Positions 1 through 12,538 of a stretch of DNA of 64,000 nucleotides are shown here, piece after piece. Below the pieces are notes generated by a model that did no database searches, was not told the DNA's origin, and saw only the letters and a program-made list of their open reading frames with translations. How positions within the stretch are numbered: position 1 is the first letter of the stretch; the number at the start of each line of letters is the position of its first letter. The DNA is taken from the NCBI GenBank assembly GCA_002205965.3, contig NADL03000492.1, positions 992,001-1,056,000 on the forward strand. Direction: 5' to 3'. A program made the position numbers and the translations under genes. Source of the DNA: Kappaphycus alvarezii. Its lineage: Eukaryota > Rhodophyta > Florideophyceae > Gigartinales > Solieriaceae.

Positions 1-1439
1 ATTGATCCTTCTTTCCTTCAGCTATCAACAAGTGGGAGTGGCTTCAAGGAGATTCAGCAAATTGGTCGGATCTGTCGGGAGAGAAGCAGAGGAGGCCGCA
101 AATCTGATGTCAGAAGCGGAGGCGCGCCAGTTGTCTCATTTAAATGTGGCCTGAAGTGCGGAGGATAGGAGCAAAGACGCGACGTTATACGAATAAGTCC
201 GCATCTTGTAGGGCGTCGCTGTCAAGGAACTAGAAGGCAGAACATAAGTAGGAACTGCGAACGAAGTTGTGGAGCATTGCGATGCGGGTGGTGGAGCAGG
301 GAGGGAAGGAGCCGGGGTGTTGCTCAAGGAGTAGTGGGGACGGTAGTAGTGAGTTTCGGAAAGGTGGGGGCCAAGGGTGAATGAAGTGTAGATGGATCCT
401 TCCAAGAATCCAAAGAGACGCTTTCTTGTAGGCATTGCCGCAGCTCTCCCGTAGAACTCCTATACTTGGGAAAACGAAGTAGAAGGAAGTAGAAGTATAG
501 TTGTAACTAGAGAATAGTATTGCAAAGAAAAAAGCGTAAGTAAAGAAAACGATGAAGTGGGGCTCCAGAACAAATATAACAATGTATAGAATAATAAATA
601 ATCATCAATAAAACTTCTGATCACTTCAAACGAAGTAATAGATCCGTTCAGAACGATCAAACTTCTCTGCTATACTTCGAAGTAATAGAGAGCTCGAGAA
701 AAGAGCAAATTCGTCTCTATTGGACAGTAGTGTAATAGAAAAAAAAGCTACAAAGCTACTTCCCCATATTAATTACCTCCTCGCCAATGATACTCTGGCG
801 GTATGTTGTGTTTTAAAATGTACTCCCGCAATGCGTCTGTTACAAAAGCAGATCTATCTAGAGCAATGTCAACGAAATCCATTTTTGACTTCTATTATGC
901 TTTATGTTGTGGCTTAACACTATATATTATGTTGTAGCATGACAAGATGAATCATATTGTAGCATAACACACATCAATGCAAGAAATATTTATCCACGTC
1001 AGAATTTTGTGTGAGCAAATACAGCTTGAAATTACTGCCTAGGAATATCACATAATACAATCAGTGCAGCCATACCGTAGGAGGAGTGGATCCAGCGATA
1101 TCATCCAATTGATCCAAAAATGGTTTAGTGTTGATGATATGAATCACTGGATGGATTATAAAATAAGGAGAAAGATCCGATCGAACCAAAAATCTTTCCA
1201 ATTAGCTTATTTACTTTAAATAAAAATTCTACGCGCATCATGTTTTTCCAAATCTCACGAAATAGCGTAGATATCCTTAGAGAATGAACTGTTAGTACCA
1301 AGATTTGAGCCGAGCGAATAGTTTAGAATCTTGCATGTACTTGAAGCATTAGCAGCTTGAAGATATTTTTCTTCTTTTAATGCGAGCTGCCCATCCTCAA
1401 GAGAGAAATTGAGCTTGGATTGAAACTAGTCTGAAATTC
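1..1439. other. AT-rich region without a recognisable gene
   Basis: Only short open frames without family resemblance are seen. Around 917-975 an ATGTTGTAGCAT-like phrase recurs next to TATATATTATG. Lying just beyond the integrase end of the decayed element at 1440-3710, it could be remnant LTR, but no boundary can be fixed. I see no gene here. Confidence 0.4.
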
Positions 1440-1900
1440 AGAGGGTTAAAATTCTTCTGCCCAGAATTCCAGAGGAGATTTGGGAGTATATCTTAAGTCG
1501 ACCTCAAATGGTGACATAACCAGATCATCGCTCACAGCCGAGTTGTGTACAGACGCGGCAGAAGAAAGCAGTTCATCCTTACGATACTAGCAATATCAGC
1601 GAAGATAGTTTTCGATCATCTTGTTTATGATTTAGGATGCGCCATCAGTTTGTAGGTGTCTACTAGTAGACATTCTCAGCTTCACAAAACAAATAATCAT
1701 TGGTGTCTTCCAGAATTTTGAAATGAATTTTCTATCCCTCTTTGAGGCTGAATCACCTGGTAAATTACTGTTCTTTTTGGGTGTTCATAAAAATGTCTTC
1801 GGCAGTGTCTTCAGCAGTATCAGATAATGTTGACTTCAGAAAGTGGACTCGCCGAGTAATTTTATCACCTCAAGTCATCATTGAACTATGATCAATTTTC
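1440..1900 (-). pseudogene. Ty3/gypsy integrase core remnant
   Basis: Translating the minus strand gives, in order, RRVHFLKSTLSDTAEDTAED, DRKFISKFWKTPM, SRHLQTDGAS and NSAVSDDLVMSPFEVDLRYT. These match the gypsy integrase core: VDRLTK-VHF, DRDxxFxSxFW with the second catalytic Asp, HPQTDGQxE with the catalytic Glu region, and AYNSxxxxSxxxSPFxxxYGxxP. In-frame stops interrupt the HPQTDG-E segment and the helix after it, so it is inactive. The motif series is long and well ordered, making the call firm. Confidence 0.82.
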
Positions 1901-2509
1901 GTTAGGGTAGCCACACTAAGAAAACTGTGGCTAGTGATCTCTAACTGCGATCAGGCATTCGAACGACATTAGATCTGTCAACTTCTTCTGATTAGATTCC
2001 TTATAATGCTGAAAATTAACACATTCTCATCATTGTTTTCGGACATCTCAGCTCTTTTGTTCTCAATGTAGATTTTGTAATCTTGACAGTGTCTTCGCAA
2101 GCTCAAAATTCGAAACGACTTTAGAGTATTAATGAATTTGCAAAATATTCCATACTGACCTTTGCCTTACACAAAAAATTCCAAAAACTTCCATTTTAAT
2201 ACAGCCTCGAATCAGTTTTTTCGCAACAGCGACAGAATTTACTCAAGTTTCTATTTTTGAAACTCGTCCTTAGTCCGCTATCCTCGCAGAGGGTTCAATA
2301 TTGGACCGAAGAACTGGTCCATATCATACAGAGGAATGATATGATCTATATCCAAGGTAGGTAACTTTAACTTCATTCACGGACAAGTCAAGATATCCGC
2401 GTTCTGCATGATGGGTCTCGTGAAAATGCATCTTCCTGTATTTGAATTTCCGGGATTGAGTGTGTTGGAAATACTCTGAAGTTAACGAGGGCTTCCAACC
2501 AACTTGCTT

Positions 2510-2707
2510 TTAATTTTTTTGAGGAACCTTATAAAGCACCTGGTTGTCAGCGAAAATCTCAAACTTAGACCCTTCTAGATAGTAACTGAATATTGATAGA
2601 AAGCTAATAAAAGACAGGCGCGCTCTGTAGTTTGCATTGTAATTTGACTCTGTTGGTGAAAGTTTCTCTGGAGTAGGAAGAAATAAAAAGAACTTTCCGG
2701 TTCTCAT
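2510..2707 (-). pseudogene. Ty3/gypsy RNase H remnant
   Basis: A 65-codon frame contains EKLSPTESNYNANYRARLS and then YYLEGSKFEIFADNQ, matching the gypsy RNase H pattern LSPAExNYxxYxRELLA ... YLEGSKFEIFTDNQ. It lies in order between the RT remnant and the integrase remnant on the same strand. The expected TDxSxxG motif upstream is not seen, so the domain is incomplete. Confidence 0.75.
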
Positions 2708-2989
2708 CTAAATACATCAGAGCTCCACCAGTCAGCAAGCTGTGAAGCATCTAAATGACCTCGAAATTGCTTGTTTCAATTACAAGCGACTAAGATTGGA
2801 GTCAATCTCATTTCTCCCTTTCGCTTCTGAAAAGATGTATCAAAATCTTCATCCCATCACCCTACACTCAGATTATTTTGTATAATCCGTGAGATTTACA
2901 GAAATTTTGGAGAACTTTTATATGAAACTAAGGAAAATTTATTAAACTTAGGAAAATTCCCAACACCGTTAGAGATTCAGATTTCTTCC

Positions 2990-3707
2990 AAGTCTATAAG
3001 ACTTTGAGTTTGCCAGGATTGACACGAATCCAGTTCCTCCCAAATACTGAACCTAGAAATAAAGCTCACTATGAATTAAAGAGCATTTATATGGAGGGAA
3101 ACACAGATTTCGATTCTCCAGACGCAGATGCGACAAATACAACTTCCAGATATTCACAATGCTCCTTTCTTTTTTTCTGAATATTATAAGATCATCCTTG
3201 CAAACTACTAAGTAGAAATTCATTCAGTCGTAAAATATCTGGTTCATAAAAGTTTGGAATGTAGTAGGAGCGATGCAAAGTCCCACAGGTATAAAAAATA
3301 TTCGAGTTGCCCTTAATTTGTATCGAACGCAGTCTTCTCGATTTGCTTTGTGTTCACCCTTATCTGATGAAAAAAGCTTTTAAATAAAGCTTTCAAAAAT
3401 ATCTGGCATCTCTTAGCCGATCTATAGTTCCATCAGAACGAGGAAATGGATTATTATTGTTTTTGGTGATGAGATTAAAAATAAGATAATCGAAAACACC
3501 TTTAAGCTCTCTATTCTTTTCTTCCGCAAAGAAAAGTGATACTATATAGAGTGTATTACTGTATCTTATCTTTACTTTCCTCAAAATAGACTCGGCGTAC
3601 CCTTTCGCTACCCTCAGAGTACATGGAGAAAACAAGAATAGAGGTCTATGTGATGCCTTTGATCCTTCCTCCACTTTGATATCATGATCAAATAGGAGGG
3701 AAACCAC
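2990..3707 (-). pseudogene. Ty3/gypsy reverse transcriptase remnant
   Basis: The frame 3707-3393 ends with NNNPFPRSDGTIDRLRDARYF-type wording, the counterpart of the usual [19 protein letters not shown] motif. Downstream in shifted frames are GLCIAPTTFQTFMNQIF (usual [12 protein letters not shown]), FYLVVCKDDLIIF around 3180, where the catalytic YxDD appears as CKDD, and a FLGSVFGRNWIRVNPGK phrase near 3010-3060 matching the usual FLGHVVSxEGIxVDPxK. At least two frameshifts and several stops separate these pieces. The polymerase cannot be functional. Confidence 0.8.
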
Positions 3708-3710
3708 TTG

Positions 3711-6060
3711 TCAAATCACTACGAGACATACCTCCATACTTATCTAATAAACTTTTAAATCTTCCATGGAACTTAGAATCTGTCATTATTGGCATATCGT
3801 GAACTTGACGTGATTGGAATACTTCAAATTCACATTAATGCTTCATAATTCCTCTATGTTTCTTAACTCTCAGATTTCATACATCAATAAGATTCCGAAC
3901 ATATGGATAAATTACTGGAATATTGTCATATTTCATTATCACAGAACGTCATTATTTGTCGTTATGTGGATTGAGGGCAACATACCACAGCATTATTTAC
4001 AACATTTCATACCTATTTTGGAGAAAGTCAAATTAGAAGTATAATTATGATCACCCAAACGTGATTTTTCGGCGACAATGATCTCATAATTTAACCCTCG
4101 TAACTCCTTTATGTGAATGGAGAAAAATGAATTGTTCAAACTCAATCTCTAATAAGTGCAGATTTCTTTCGGGAACTAGATTGAAAACAAGTTTTTTATT
4201 GCATAAACCGTCCTTTAGTACATTTGTTGGTATTATATGGAGTCTCACGTCAACCATTAGCAAGTAAACAACTTGTATAGGTTTATCAGTGGGGATGATG
4301 TCATCATGACTAGACATGATTACATCAAACTCTGAATCTTATATTCTCGACTTCAAATTGTCTTTTGAGAATATCGTTAAGATGCTTTCATCAACAGTAT
4401 CACTATGTTGATACCGAAATCTTGTCAGATTCATTTATGGTCTCAACGACTAGCTTTTCGAGTTATAGCCATTTCGAATCACCCTGCCTGTGTGTTGTAG
4501 AAAATAATGCTATTATCGCTCCATCAACTTTATTAACTTTGAATTCCCTGTGTTTACAGCCTGTTCTGATGACGTTACGGTTTCGTATATGCATTCGCAT
4601 TAGAAACGAATGTTGGGAAATGAATCTCTGAATGCGGAGAAACTTTCCCGTTAATCTCTCCATCAATAATGAGAGCAAAAGTAGTTGCAGTTTTGAGCAT
4701 GTATGGATTCCCTTAACGAAACTCCATAAGAATGCGTGGTTTTAGAAATTGAAATAATCTCGAAAACTTTTTCGACTCAATGATAACTGGAATATCGATA
4801 ACAAAATTCTGGAACTCAGAGAGATATGCTGAAAAACAAGTTTTCTGCCGGAGCTTAGTAAGCTTGTCACGAACTGTAATGAAACTTTCCTGAGGACCAA
4901 AATAAGTCTCAACTATGAGTTTTAAAGCTTCCGTCGTCGGTCGGACAATAATCTCAGAAAAAAGCGTGTATTGCTAGTTTGCGGCAGTTCCTATCATAAA
5001 CATCGGAGCAAACTCTATAGAATTCTGGGCTCTGATAACTTCTCTCTTGCCCACCTGTATGAGACGGACGTAGTTTCAAAGCGAATGAAATCATGATAGA
5101 ACCGTCAAAGCATCTCGGGTCCCATCAAAAATTCTCGGCTTGTTTGGTTTGAAGAAAAAAGTAACTAGTCCGACCTAAACCCTTAAAACTACAAATGAAA
5201 AGCTGGGATATGCAAAAGATTCACCCCTATTTGACATTTAGCTCCCTACAAACCATGGAAACGGTCCAGCAATGGCCCTAAAAAGGGAGCACTTTGTCCT
5301 ATTAAGCCGGACTTGTCTCAAGTGCACAACTACAGTGACCGACCATGATATCATTGAGAGCAGATAGAAACTGCAATTTCTATTTCAAAAAGACACCGTA
5401 AACCCAAGTATCTCTATAAAATGCTATTTCGAACCAGGCTAGGTGCTAATCGAGCCTGGGAGAGACCATGTGTACAGCCAAAATCGAGAATTTCCAGTCT
5501 CAAGGATTCTGTCGGACGGAACCGGTCCCTGACCTTAATAGTTAGGAATTGAACCGTGAAAGGCTCAAAAAAAGAAGGTACTTAACCGCTTGTGGTTGTA
5601 TTGAAACCAAATCACTCAATATTACACCGCAATAAGCCACTTGCACGATTCCATCCAGATGAGACTTGCCAGCACGCGATCAGGTCTAGACCTGTTGTAG
5701 TGCTGGTAAGCAGAGTTTGGAATGAAAAGCAGTCTTTCAAAATAAATTTTGACAAAAGTAAAAGTTTCAGACTCAGTTGCCAACATATCGTGCGGAAAAC
5801 ATGCCAGAAGATATGGGATTATGGGCTTTAGTCCCCTTTGGTCTGGAAGCGTGAAGGACTATGCTCCTTCACTCTTTATGAAGCTGCCGTACAGGTGGGG
5901 AAAGAGTTGGTCGCATTATTTCTTGAAAAATATACCCTTCTGTATCCCAGAATACTACCAAGTAAAATGGCCTCTGATATATTACTTCATTAAAGAAGTG
6001 GTTTTTTGTAATCGCTTGCCGAGTTAAAAGAGAATTGCTGTCATTTTAGTTTGCATAAAC
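3711..6060. other. AT-rich region, no gene recognised
   Basis: Short frames on both strands up to about 90 codons show no family resemblance. The position, upstream of the minus-strand RT remnant, suggests it includes decayed gag/protease of that element, but no zinc knuckle or protease motif can be read. Nothing supports a cellular gene. Confidence 0.35.
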
Positions 6061-7825
6061 TTCACTAAAAGGCCGCCCCAAGGACAGCCATTAGGCAGGC
6101 TGCATTGGACATGATGTAAATGACGGCCACTACAGCATGCATCTTCATCGATACCGCTAGGATCTGTCCGTATGTTCCCACAGCCCTCATAGCCACGTTC
6201 CTAGCGACATATGTTAGCAACACATATGCGTCTGGGTGCCCGTCTTCCAGAGTGGATATTGGCATAGGGCACCGGCCTACCTCTGGCGGTAGTCGCTATA
6301 AAAGATTTGTATCTTCTATTCTTTGCGCTTCTAGCTACATTCAAAGAGTTAAGTGGGTTGAAAGATCGCACTCTCCTGTTGCAGTGTGTGAGGGGGTTGA
6401 CGAAGGTGATATCGGAGTGCCGTTCCTTCCCGCGCTTCCCCAACGCTTCCGCGTTGTAGGGAGAAGTTAGGTTTATATATTAAACCGATCGATCTCACGG
6501 AGTATTATATATTGAAGAGGGAAAGAGTTTGGTGCTTTACTAATTGAAATGTATTCCCGGTTGTATCTTAGATTAATACATATTAAAATGGCTTCTAAAT
6601 CCCCTAAATCCCCTAATTCACTAAAGCAGTACATTTGCGTAATTAATAATCGACTTAGGATCGAAATAATGTTACTGCAGTTCGCATAATCCTCCCTGAA
6701 AAGCCGGCTTGAGGCATAAGATTGGACCAATAAGTCTATGAGCCCGTGAAGTACTTTTAATGACAGATAAAATTCTCTTACATAATCGCCCATATGAAAG
6801 TACTTTTATTTATATATAAATGTGTCTCTTAGCTAATCATCTAAGGACTCAGTCACTGACTTTCGACGGTATCACACCAGAAAATTCGGTCCCATTCGTG
6901 TGGAAGAGTGGGCACCACATTAGTGAAATAGAATGTAGTTGCCAAGCCTGCTAAAAGACATGCATCACTTGAAGAAGCCATTAAAGCTGCTTGTCGCTGC
7001 AGAATAATTGCCGTTACCTTCGAGCGTTACCTTCGAGCACTCTAAAATGAGGTCCATCCTCCTTCAAAGACCCACAGCGTCGGTGGCTACTTCCAGCGCT
7101 GATTGCTTGTCTGCAGGGCTATCGACTACTTGGTAGTGGCCGAAATGCTCGTGCTTTCGTACTGTATATCGTTTCGTAAGCCTGTCTACAGAACTGCTGC
7201 CATTTACACAGCTCGCAGTAAAACAACCCTATTTACCCTATATAGGAGGCGAAGTCGGTTACTTCGCTTGGCAAGCAGCGGGAGCAGAAGCTGTTCGTTT
7301 CGATGCTAGATGAAAGGAATGGAGCGGTTGCGATGATCCAAGCCGCCGAAATGAGGCCTATACCCAGTGTTCGCTTTTTACCCCCGATGTGCTTTTGGAG
7401 CAACTGCAAATCCTCGAATATTTCGAAGTAAAGTACACCATCAGTCTCGTTGAATCCATGATGTGAACCCTGGGTTCGTATCATGAATAAACTAGAATTT
7501 CGAAGTTTTCCGCTCCTTCCTTTTACAAGAAAGACGAACAACTCGGACACGGTCCTCGACCACACATACCCCGAAACGGATTACTTCCTTAAAAAACTAT
7601 TCTACGACTTCAATGGCACATGGAACTGTACAAATTCATCACTAAATCTTAATCATGAATCATCTAGAACCTTATTTGAATGAGAAAAGGGGCTCTCAAT
7701 GGCTACAGATGAGGCCTGAATGGCTAATACATCCCTAGAAACTGCAACCATAGTATGGTATCTACTCTCATTTGTTTTCCACCACTACATTGGATCAACA
7801 ACACGATTAGAACCTGAAGTTGTTC
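6061..7825. other. Unassigned region with small frames; short direct repeats
   Basis: Minus-strand frames at 6065-6265 (66 codons, hydrophobic C-terminal half) and 6201-6443 are not recognised. A 13-bp phrase around CGTTACCTTCGAGC is repeated in tandem at about 7010-7035, and a short CCCCTAAAT direct repeat lies at 6596-6618. No coding region can be supported. Confidence 0.3.
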
Positions 7826-9430
7826 TTATAAAATGTCCAATCTCCTCTTCACCACGCAAATTGGCGCTTTATCTTCAAAAAGCTGTTCAAAAAGCGATCG
7901 CTGTAAGTGATTACTAGTTGAACCATAATCTAATGCTGTAGAGCCGACTAATTCCACACCCGGTTCCTCGGTCTGAGGAACGGATATATACCTCCGAAGT
8001 AAATCTGGATCTGACATAATATCGTTAGGAAAGCGAGATTCAAAAATTTTGGCCAATCTGGCCAAGTCAGAGCAGACGAGTGTCTCATACGAGTCGAGAT
8101 TGCGAGCCATCGTTTTCGCAATAGGCACAAATGCCTGTGCAGTGCCATTAGCTGCATGTTGCGCCTTTCTCTTTAGAAGTCCAGAAACTTAAATAGACAT
8201 GCCTAGAGCTACCTATATTGACCCAGACTGTAGCTCAGTAGCAGCTGCAGTGGATTCTAGAAAGTAACCTATAACAGCAGAATTCTCCCATTCGACCTCC
8301 GGAATAATAAACGGTGCCAATTCATGGATCCAGTCACAGATGGCGGTGAAAATACGACGAGCAATAAATGCCACCCTAATCATCGAAATGATGATGACTA
8401 TCTCGTATCGACATCTACAACAAGGAGCTTAGCATCTTCGCCGAGCTCAACCCTAACATTATCAAATAAATCAAGACGCTTGACCGATGCACGAATAGAG
8501 CTGATAAGGGATCTTATTTTCTAAATTTAAGACGTTATTAATCACAGGCATTCCTTAATAAAGAGGTTAACGACATGAGCGAGACAGCGCACATGGAAAT
8601 CTTCGAGAATAAGGGATGAATGCCCTTCATCTACCAAGCGAATTGGCAGCTTTAAAACTCCTCTGGAAATATCACTATCATTATCGGATGTGATAGCGCG
8701 AATTGCAGTCAGCAGATATCCAGTGTGCATCAATGACAATGCATCCATTATAAACCTTTGATGACCATGCATCCGTGGTCAGACTGAATTTTCTAGGAAC
8801 CTGAGAAAAAAGTGATTTCAAATGTAGACGTTTTTTTTGTGAATTTCTCTAACTCGGCGGCCAATATTGACTCTGGAAGGCACTTTGAAAGTTTCGTCAA
8901 GCAAAGAAACAATTTTTGGAATTCTTTCGTTTGAACACATAAGAATGGCAAGCTGGAGTTGATAATCCATCGGTAGAGTTGCCCCGTCCGTCGCTCTTCA
9001 ATCTCATGTTTGTGCAACTGCACTGTTGTGTGCAATGAATCATCCATCATAATTCTATTCTGCGTATTTGATTCTATCAAGAACTTATACTGTCGAGCAT
9101 GGGCCCTTAATGGAGAAGCGCTGCTGTTGATATAGTAAGTTGTTCCGCAGCGCACACAGTTATTACGAAATTAGTCTACAATTTCTGTAGTCGCGAAATC
9201 TTCATTCACATATGCAGTTGGGGCCTTCGTTTTACAGTGGACTTCGTAGAGCTGTCCATGCTCTGTTTGCAATTGAGATGCTGAAGCCTTTGTCTGTCGA
9301 TAAAAGCCCCAGCATCTCAGAATGGGTTGGATTGAAAGCATGATGTGGCTCTTTTCAGCTGAGATTGAAGGCTGCGATCTCCAAAAGCAACTGATTTTTC
9401 GTTGCCGAGAATCTGGCATATTTATAGACC
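7826..9430 (-). pseudogene. hAT superfamily transposase, decayed
   Basis: Minus-strand pieces follow the order of an Ac-like hAT transposase. From 9155 comes RWIINSSLPFLCVQTKEFQK (usual WI..D..PF..VE...F..L). At about 8600 is EDFHVRCLAHVVNLFIKECL (usual FRCxAHVLNLxVxDGL). At about 8400-8500 is IRASVKRLDLFDNV followed by VVDVDTR, where hATs read DVxTRWNSTxxML; the Trp codon is now TAG (8398-8400 on the plus strand). At 8128-7990 is an LARLAKIFESRF-type C-terminal stretch. At least three frameshifts or stops occur. No DDE activity is possible. Terminal inverted repeats and the 8-bp target duplication were not found. Confidence 0.72.
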
Positions 9431-9948
9431 GCTTGTAAGAATGTAAATTTAAAATAAAAATCAGCGCTTGCAGTGCAGTTATATAACTGTGCTATGATTT
9501 GGTACTATGTTTGCCTGCTAGAGAAATTGTATAGTTATTTCTGTCATATTTCATGAATAAATGAGGTGACAGCAATGATGCATGAGCCTTCAATTTTGGG
9601 CCTACTGTACCAATTTATTTTTGGTAAAGCCGAACAGCGGTTTGAGACACCAAGTTAGATCAATGCAGTGAGCCGGACCGATGAACTTATCTTTTTGGGG
9701 GCGACCGCCTCTGCATTTAAATTCAATCAATGAGAGCCGAACCATTATAGAAGAAGACTATATAAGAACCGCCCTTTCGCGCTGTACGCAACCATCAGGA
9801 CCTTGTTTTTGGTCGGATTAAACGGTTCAACTGCGGTCCAATCGGACTGTGTTCAGAGTGATTCCCTACCAATGGAGAGAGCGTGTAAGGGGCAGCTCTG
9901 GCCCCACCTACACTCTAGTGTGACTCAGTAATCCGTTCGGGATTGAAG
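9431..9948. other. Intergenic; promoter-like or old LTR-like sequence left of element B
   Basis: No open frame. An ACTATATAAGAACC string near 9758-9772 looks like a TATA box followed by GC-rich leader and would fit an LTR U3/R boundary of another retroelement, but no partner LTR was found. It ends at the GAAG (9945-9948) flanking the left LTR of element B. Confidence 0.3.
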
Positions 9949-10417
9949 TGCCGAGGTCACTAGTATCTGTCTGTCAGGGATCAACGAAGGTTTGTATTTT
10001 ATTTAATCCCTGGTGAGCTATTAACTACGGTGCTATCTGGGCCCAGTTGCTATTTCTACTCCCCTTTACACCGGCCCCTGTAAGCCCTGGGGGCGGGGCA
10101 TCTAACTGACCCACGTGGTCCGTCGGGCCCCGCCGCCGGCGGGGCATCCACGTGCACGTTCTAACCGTGGCTGACACTGGCGATCTGCCCCTACGTCCTA
10201 ATTTGTAGATTATTCCTTTAATTTCCTTTATTTACCTTTAATTTTACCGCAACTAAGGCTTAGTAGTTAGGGCCGGGGACGGTATTACTGAAGTCGCCGA
10301 AACCCCCTTTCACAAGTAAAGGCATCAAGCCGGCACCTGGGTCGTGACCCTGAACTTTCGGTTTTACAACGCCGAGTGCGGGCAAGTCAGCCTTCAGCCC
10401 TTGATAGCTCCCCTTCG
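9949..10417 (+). repeat. Element B 5' LTR
   Basis: It matches 32371-32840 throughout with scattered substitutions and a few small indels. It begins TGCCGAGG and ends CCCCTTCG, where the right copy has CCCGTTCA, so the terminal CA has probably mutated to CG. A very GC-rich stretch (about 10080-10160) is shared by both copies. The sequence right after it does not show an obvious TGG-type primer-binding site. Confidence 0.8.
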
Positions 10418-10427
10418 AGTTCGGATA

Positions 10428-11277
10428 TGACCTACGAACGTCTCGTGCATTTTTCTCAAGACGAGGGTAACTCGGCACGCGCGAAAATCAAGAAGGCCCG
10501 TGAGCCAGCCCGTTCCCCATTATTGGTCAAGTCTGAGAAAATGCGTTTCTCGAAACCAGGACCGTCTGCGTTGATCGCGGAAATGGAAGGTGAATTCGTT
10601 CACGAAGGAACGATCGACCACAGTGATCGTCATGGCGCCGAGGTTCATTTCGCAGAAAATATTTAATCGGTCCCGACTTCGGAGCTCCCTCCGACTGAGA
10701 TAGACTCGACGGAAACTCTGGATCCCACGCTGTACGCCAATACGCGGAAACATCATGTGAGACCTTCGCCGATCGCGTGCGAGCATAACAACAGCGGCTC
10801 TGGCCCGAGTTGGATTGAAAACCATCCGAAACCTCCTCCCGGTAATCCGACGCTTCCCGTTATTTTTCACACATGTTACGCCGCGAAGAACATCACGCCC
10901 GAGTTTTCTCTGTCGTTGCGGCAACTTTACCAAGTGATCGTTAATTAAAAGTCCCTCACAGAAGAAGAACGAAATTGCGTCCCAAACACCTCGTACCTGA
11001 GCGTTAAGGCACACTTTGCCGTGAGCTCTAGCTCGGGTCAGGAACTGCGTTCTCGTGGTCCTCCGTCCCTGACTCCCCAACTGAAACCGTCTCCCAGTTC
11101 ATCTGAGAGGCATCCTTGTGTTCTCGTTCGTGAAGCCCCCGCCGCGGAGCCGTCGAAAAACTAACCAGAGTTCTGCTTTCTTCCCCCGAGGAGGTTCGAG
11201 ACCCCGGCTTCTCTGAATCTGAAGAGGAGGAACCCACATCGAGTGAGCCGAGGAGCGAAAGTGCGTCTACTGTAACA
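10428..11277 (+). pseudogene. Element B gag region, degenerate
   Basis: One frame holds long open pieces from 10428 to 10665 and on to 10948, broken by TAA codons; a further piece follows to about 11165. The encoded text is charged and proline-rich, with a PGPSALIAEMEGEF segment, but no capsid signature or CCHC zinc knuckle is visible. The gag assignment rests on position between the 5' LTR and the protease. It could be a divergent gag or a lost one. Confidence 0.45.
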
Positions 11278-11734
11278 GTGATTGATAATGTTTTGCGAAA
11301 ACCGTGGAGCCCGTACATTCCCCCGCACAAAAGGCGACATGTCCAGGTTCTAGCCAAACGGATATTTAAGGAAGACGTCGATATTAGTAACGACCCCAGT
11401 TCCCTGATGCGTAAAATGTGCGTTATTGACGCCGGCTCCGGGCCCAATTTCATTCGTAAACCGGATCCACCTCCGGGATCTCCCATCTTTCACTCGGCAC
11501 TCCCCTCCATTGCAGATGAAAAAAACCTTCCCTTGCGGACATCCGGATTATCGGAGTTGAAGGTGCGCCTTGGTACTCGAGTGTTCAAAGTTAAATTTAT
11601 TGTATAAGATCGACTCGCGGCGCCGCTTATCCTAGGCTTTGATTTAGCGGATCGGTACATCGAAGCTATCTACCCGCAGCGGCGCGAAGTGGAACTGGAT
11701 GACGGCGCGCTAGTCCCTATCGTGCGGAAGCCGT
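11278..11734 (+). pseudogene. Element B aspartic protease
   Basis: The frame from 11278 contains MCVIDAGSGPNFIRK (catalytic D-A-G-S at 11428-11439; most relatives have DTG or DSG) and, after an in-frame TAA at 11605, APLILGFDLADRYIEAIYP, equivalent to the ILG-D-L flap-distal motif of retroviral-type proteases. This order and spacing fit a retropepsin of about 110 residues. The internal stop inactivates it. It precedes the RT connection region in a different frame. Confidence 0.65.
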
Positions 11735-12538
11735 TTGCCAAGCCGTCTTTTGTGGAGAAATTCCAAGGAACCCCTTGGTGAATGCCCGGATCGGTCCGAC
11801 AAAAAGAAAGTAAACCTGAGAGGTCATGTTTCCAACAAGGTGCGTGTTAATAAGCCCGGGGAACTCCCAGCCCTCTCCCAGTCTTGGGTTGATGTGTCTG
11901 CACCTAGTTCAGGGTTCATTGTGTTACAGCCATCAAACAGAAAGTTCCAGAACCAAGGGATCCTCGCATCAAATGTCGTTGCCCAGGTTGAACCCAACAA
12001 ATATTTCCTCATAATTGTTGCGAACTTCCGGGATTATCCCATACGTTTGATGAAAGACCAAGAGTTGGCTTATGCGCTTTGTCATACGACCTCTGTCGTG
12101 GAGTCTCCAGTCATACTCGCAGAAGTCCTGGGATTGGAACCCGAAAACGACGCCTCGGAGCCCTCTCAAGAGAATAAGTCAACGGATCATCAAAGAAAAA
12201 ATGCGCTATCGCGAACAATCACCCCTATTGAGGAGTCGGTTGAACGAACGCTTGACGAATCAAAACCTACCTCAGTGGATGACGTCGATCTCAGCAAATT
12301 GGACGCCGATCAGGAAAAGAAAGTACGAGACATGCTCCGTGAGTTCTCCTCCATGTAGAGTGAGCACTTTGGTCAAATCAATACGACTGAGCACCGCATC
12401 GACAGATTTCCTGGAGCACGCCCTTTTGCATCGCCACCGTATCGTGCGGGTCCTCGACAACGCGATATTGAAAAAGAGGAAGTCTCTTGCATGTTGCGAG
12501 AAGGTGTGATCGAACCAGAGCAGTCGAAGTGGACGATT
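11735..12538 (+). pseudogene. Element B protease-RT linker and N-terminal part of reverse transcriptase
   Basis: The frame 11735-12358 encodes a linker ending in DADQEKKVRDMLREFSSM, then TAG (12356-12358), where relatives have Trp, then continues SEHFGQINTTEHRID as in gypsy pol (F----LG-T-xxxHxIxT). A one-base shift leads to REGVIEPEQSKWTI, the usual G-I-P-S-SPW segment at the start of the fingers domain. At 12538 the sequence breaks off at the A1 LTR. The next codons of the same gene are found at 23488 on the minus strand (PVVLIPKPDG), which proves that the two halves belonged together. Confidence 0.8.

Larger units (their letters stand above)
1440..3710 (-). mobile_element. Decayed Ty3/gypsy retrotransposon pol (relic, older than elements A and B)
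   Basis: Read on the minus strand, pieces of reverse transcriptase (3707-2990), RNase H (2707-2510) and integrase (about 1900-1440) appear in the order RT-RH-INT that defines Ty3/gypsy pol. Every domain is broken by stops and frameshifts, and base composition has drifted to AT. No LTR, primer-binding site or gag could be delimited, and the sequence from 3710 to about 5000, where gag and protease would lie, is unreadable. The wording is clearly different from the two other gypsy families in this window, so it is a third family. Family assignment rests on motif order and is fairly secure; the element limits are not. Confidence 0.75.

Noticed and set aside
6596..6618. CCCCTAAAT tandem, telomere-like
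   Set aside because: Only about two and a half units in AT-rich decayed DNA; no array, so no evidence of a telomere or fusion site.
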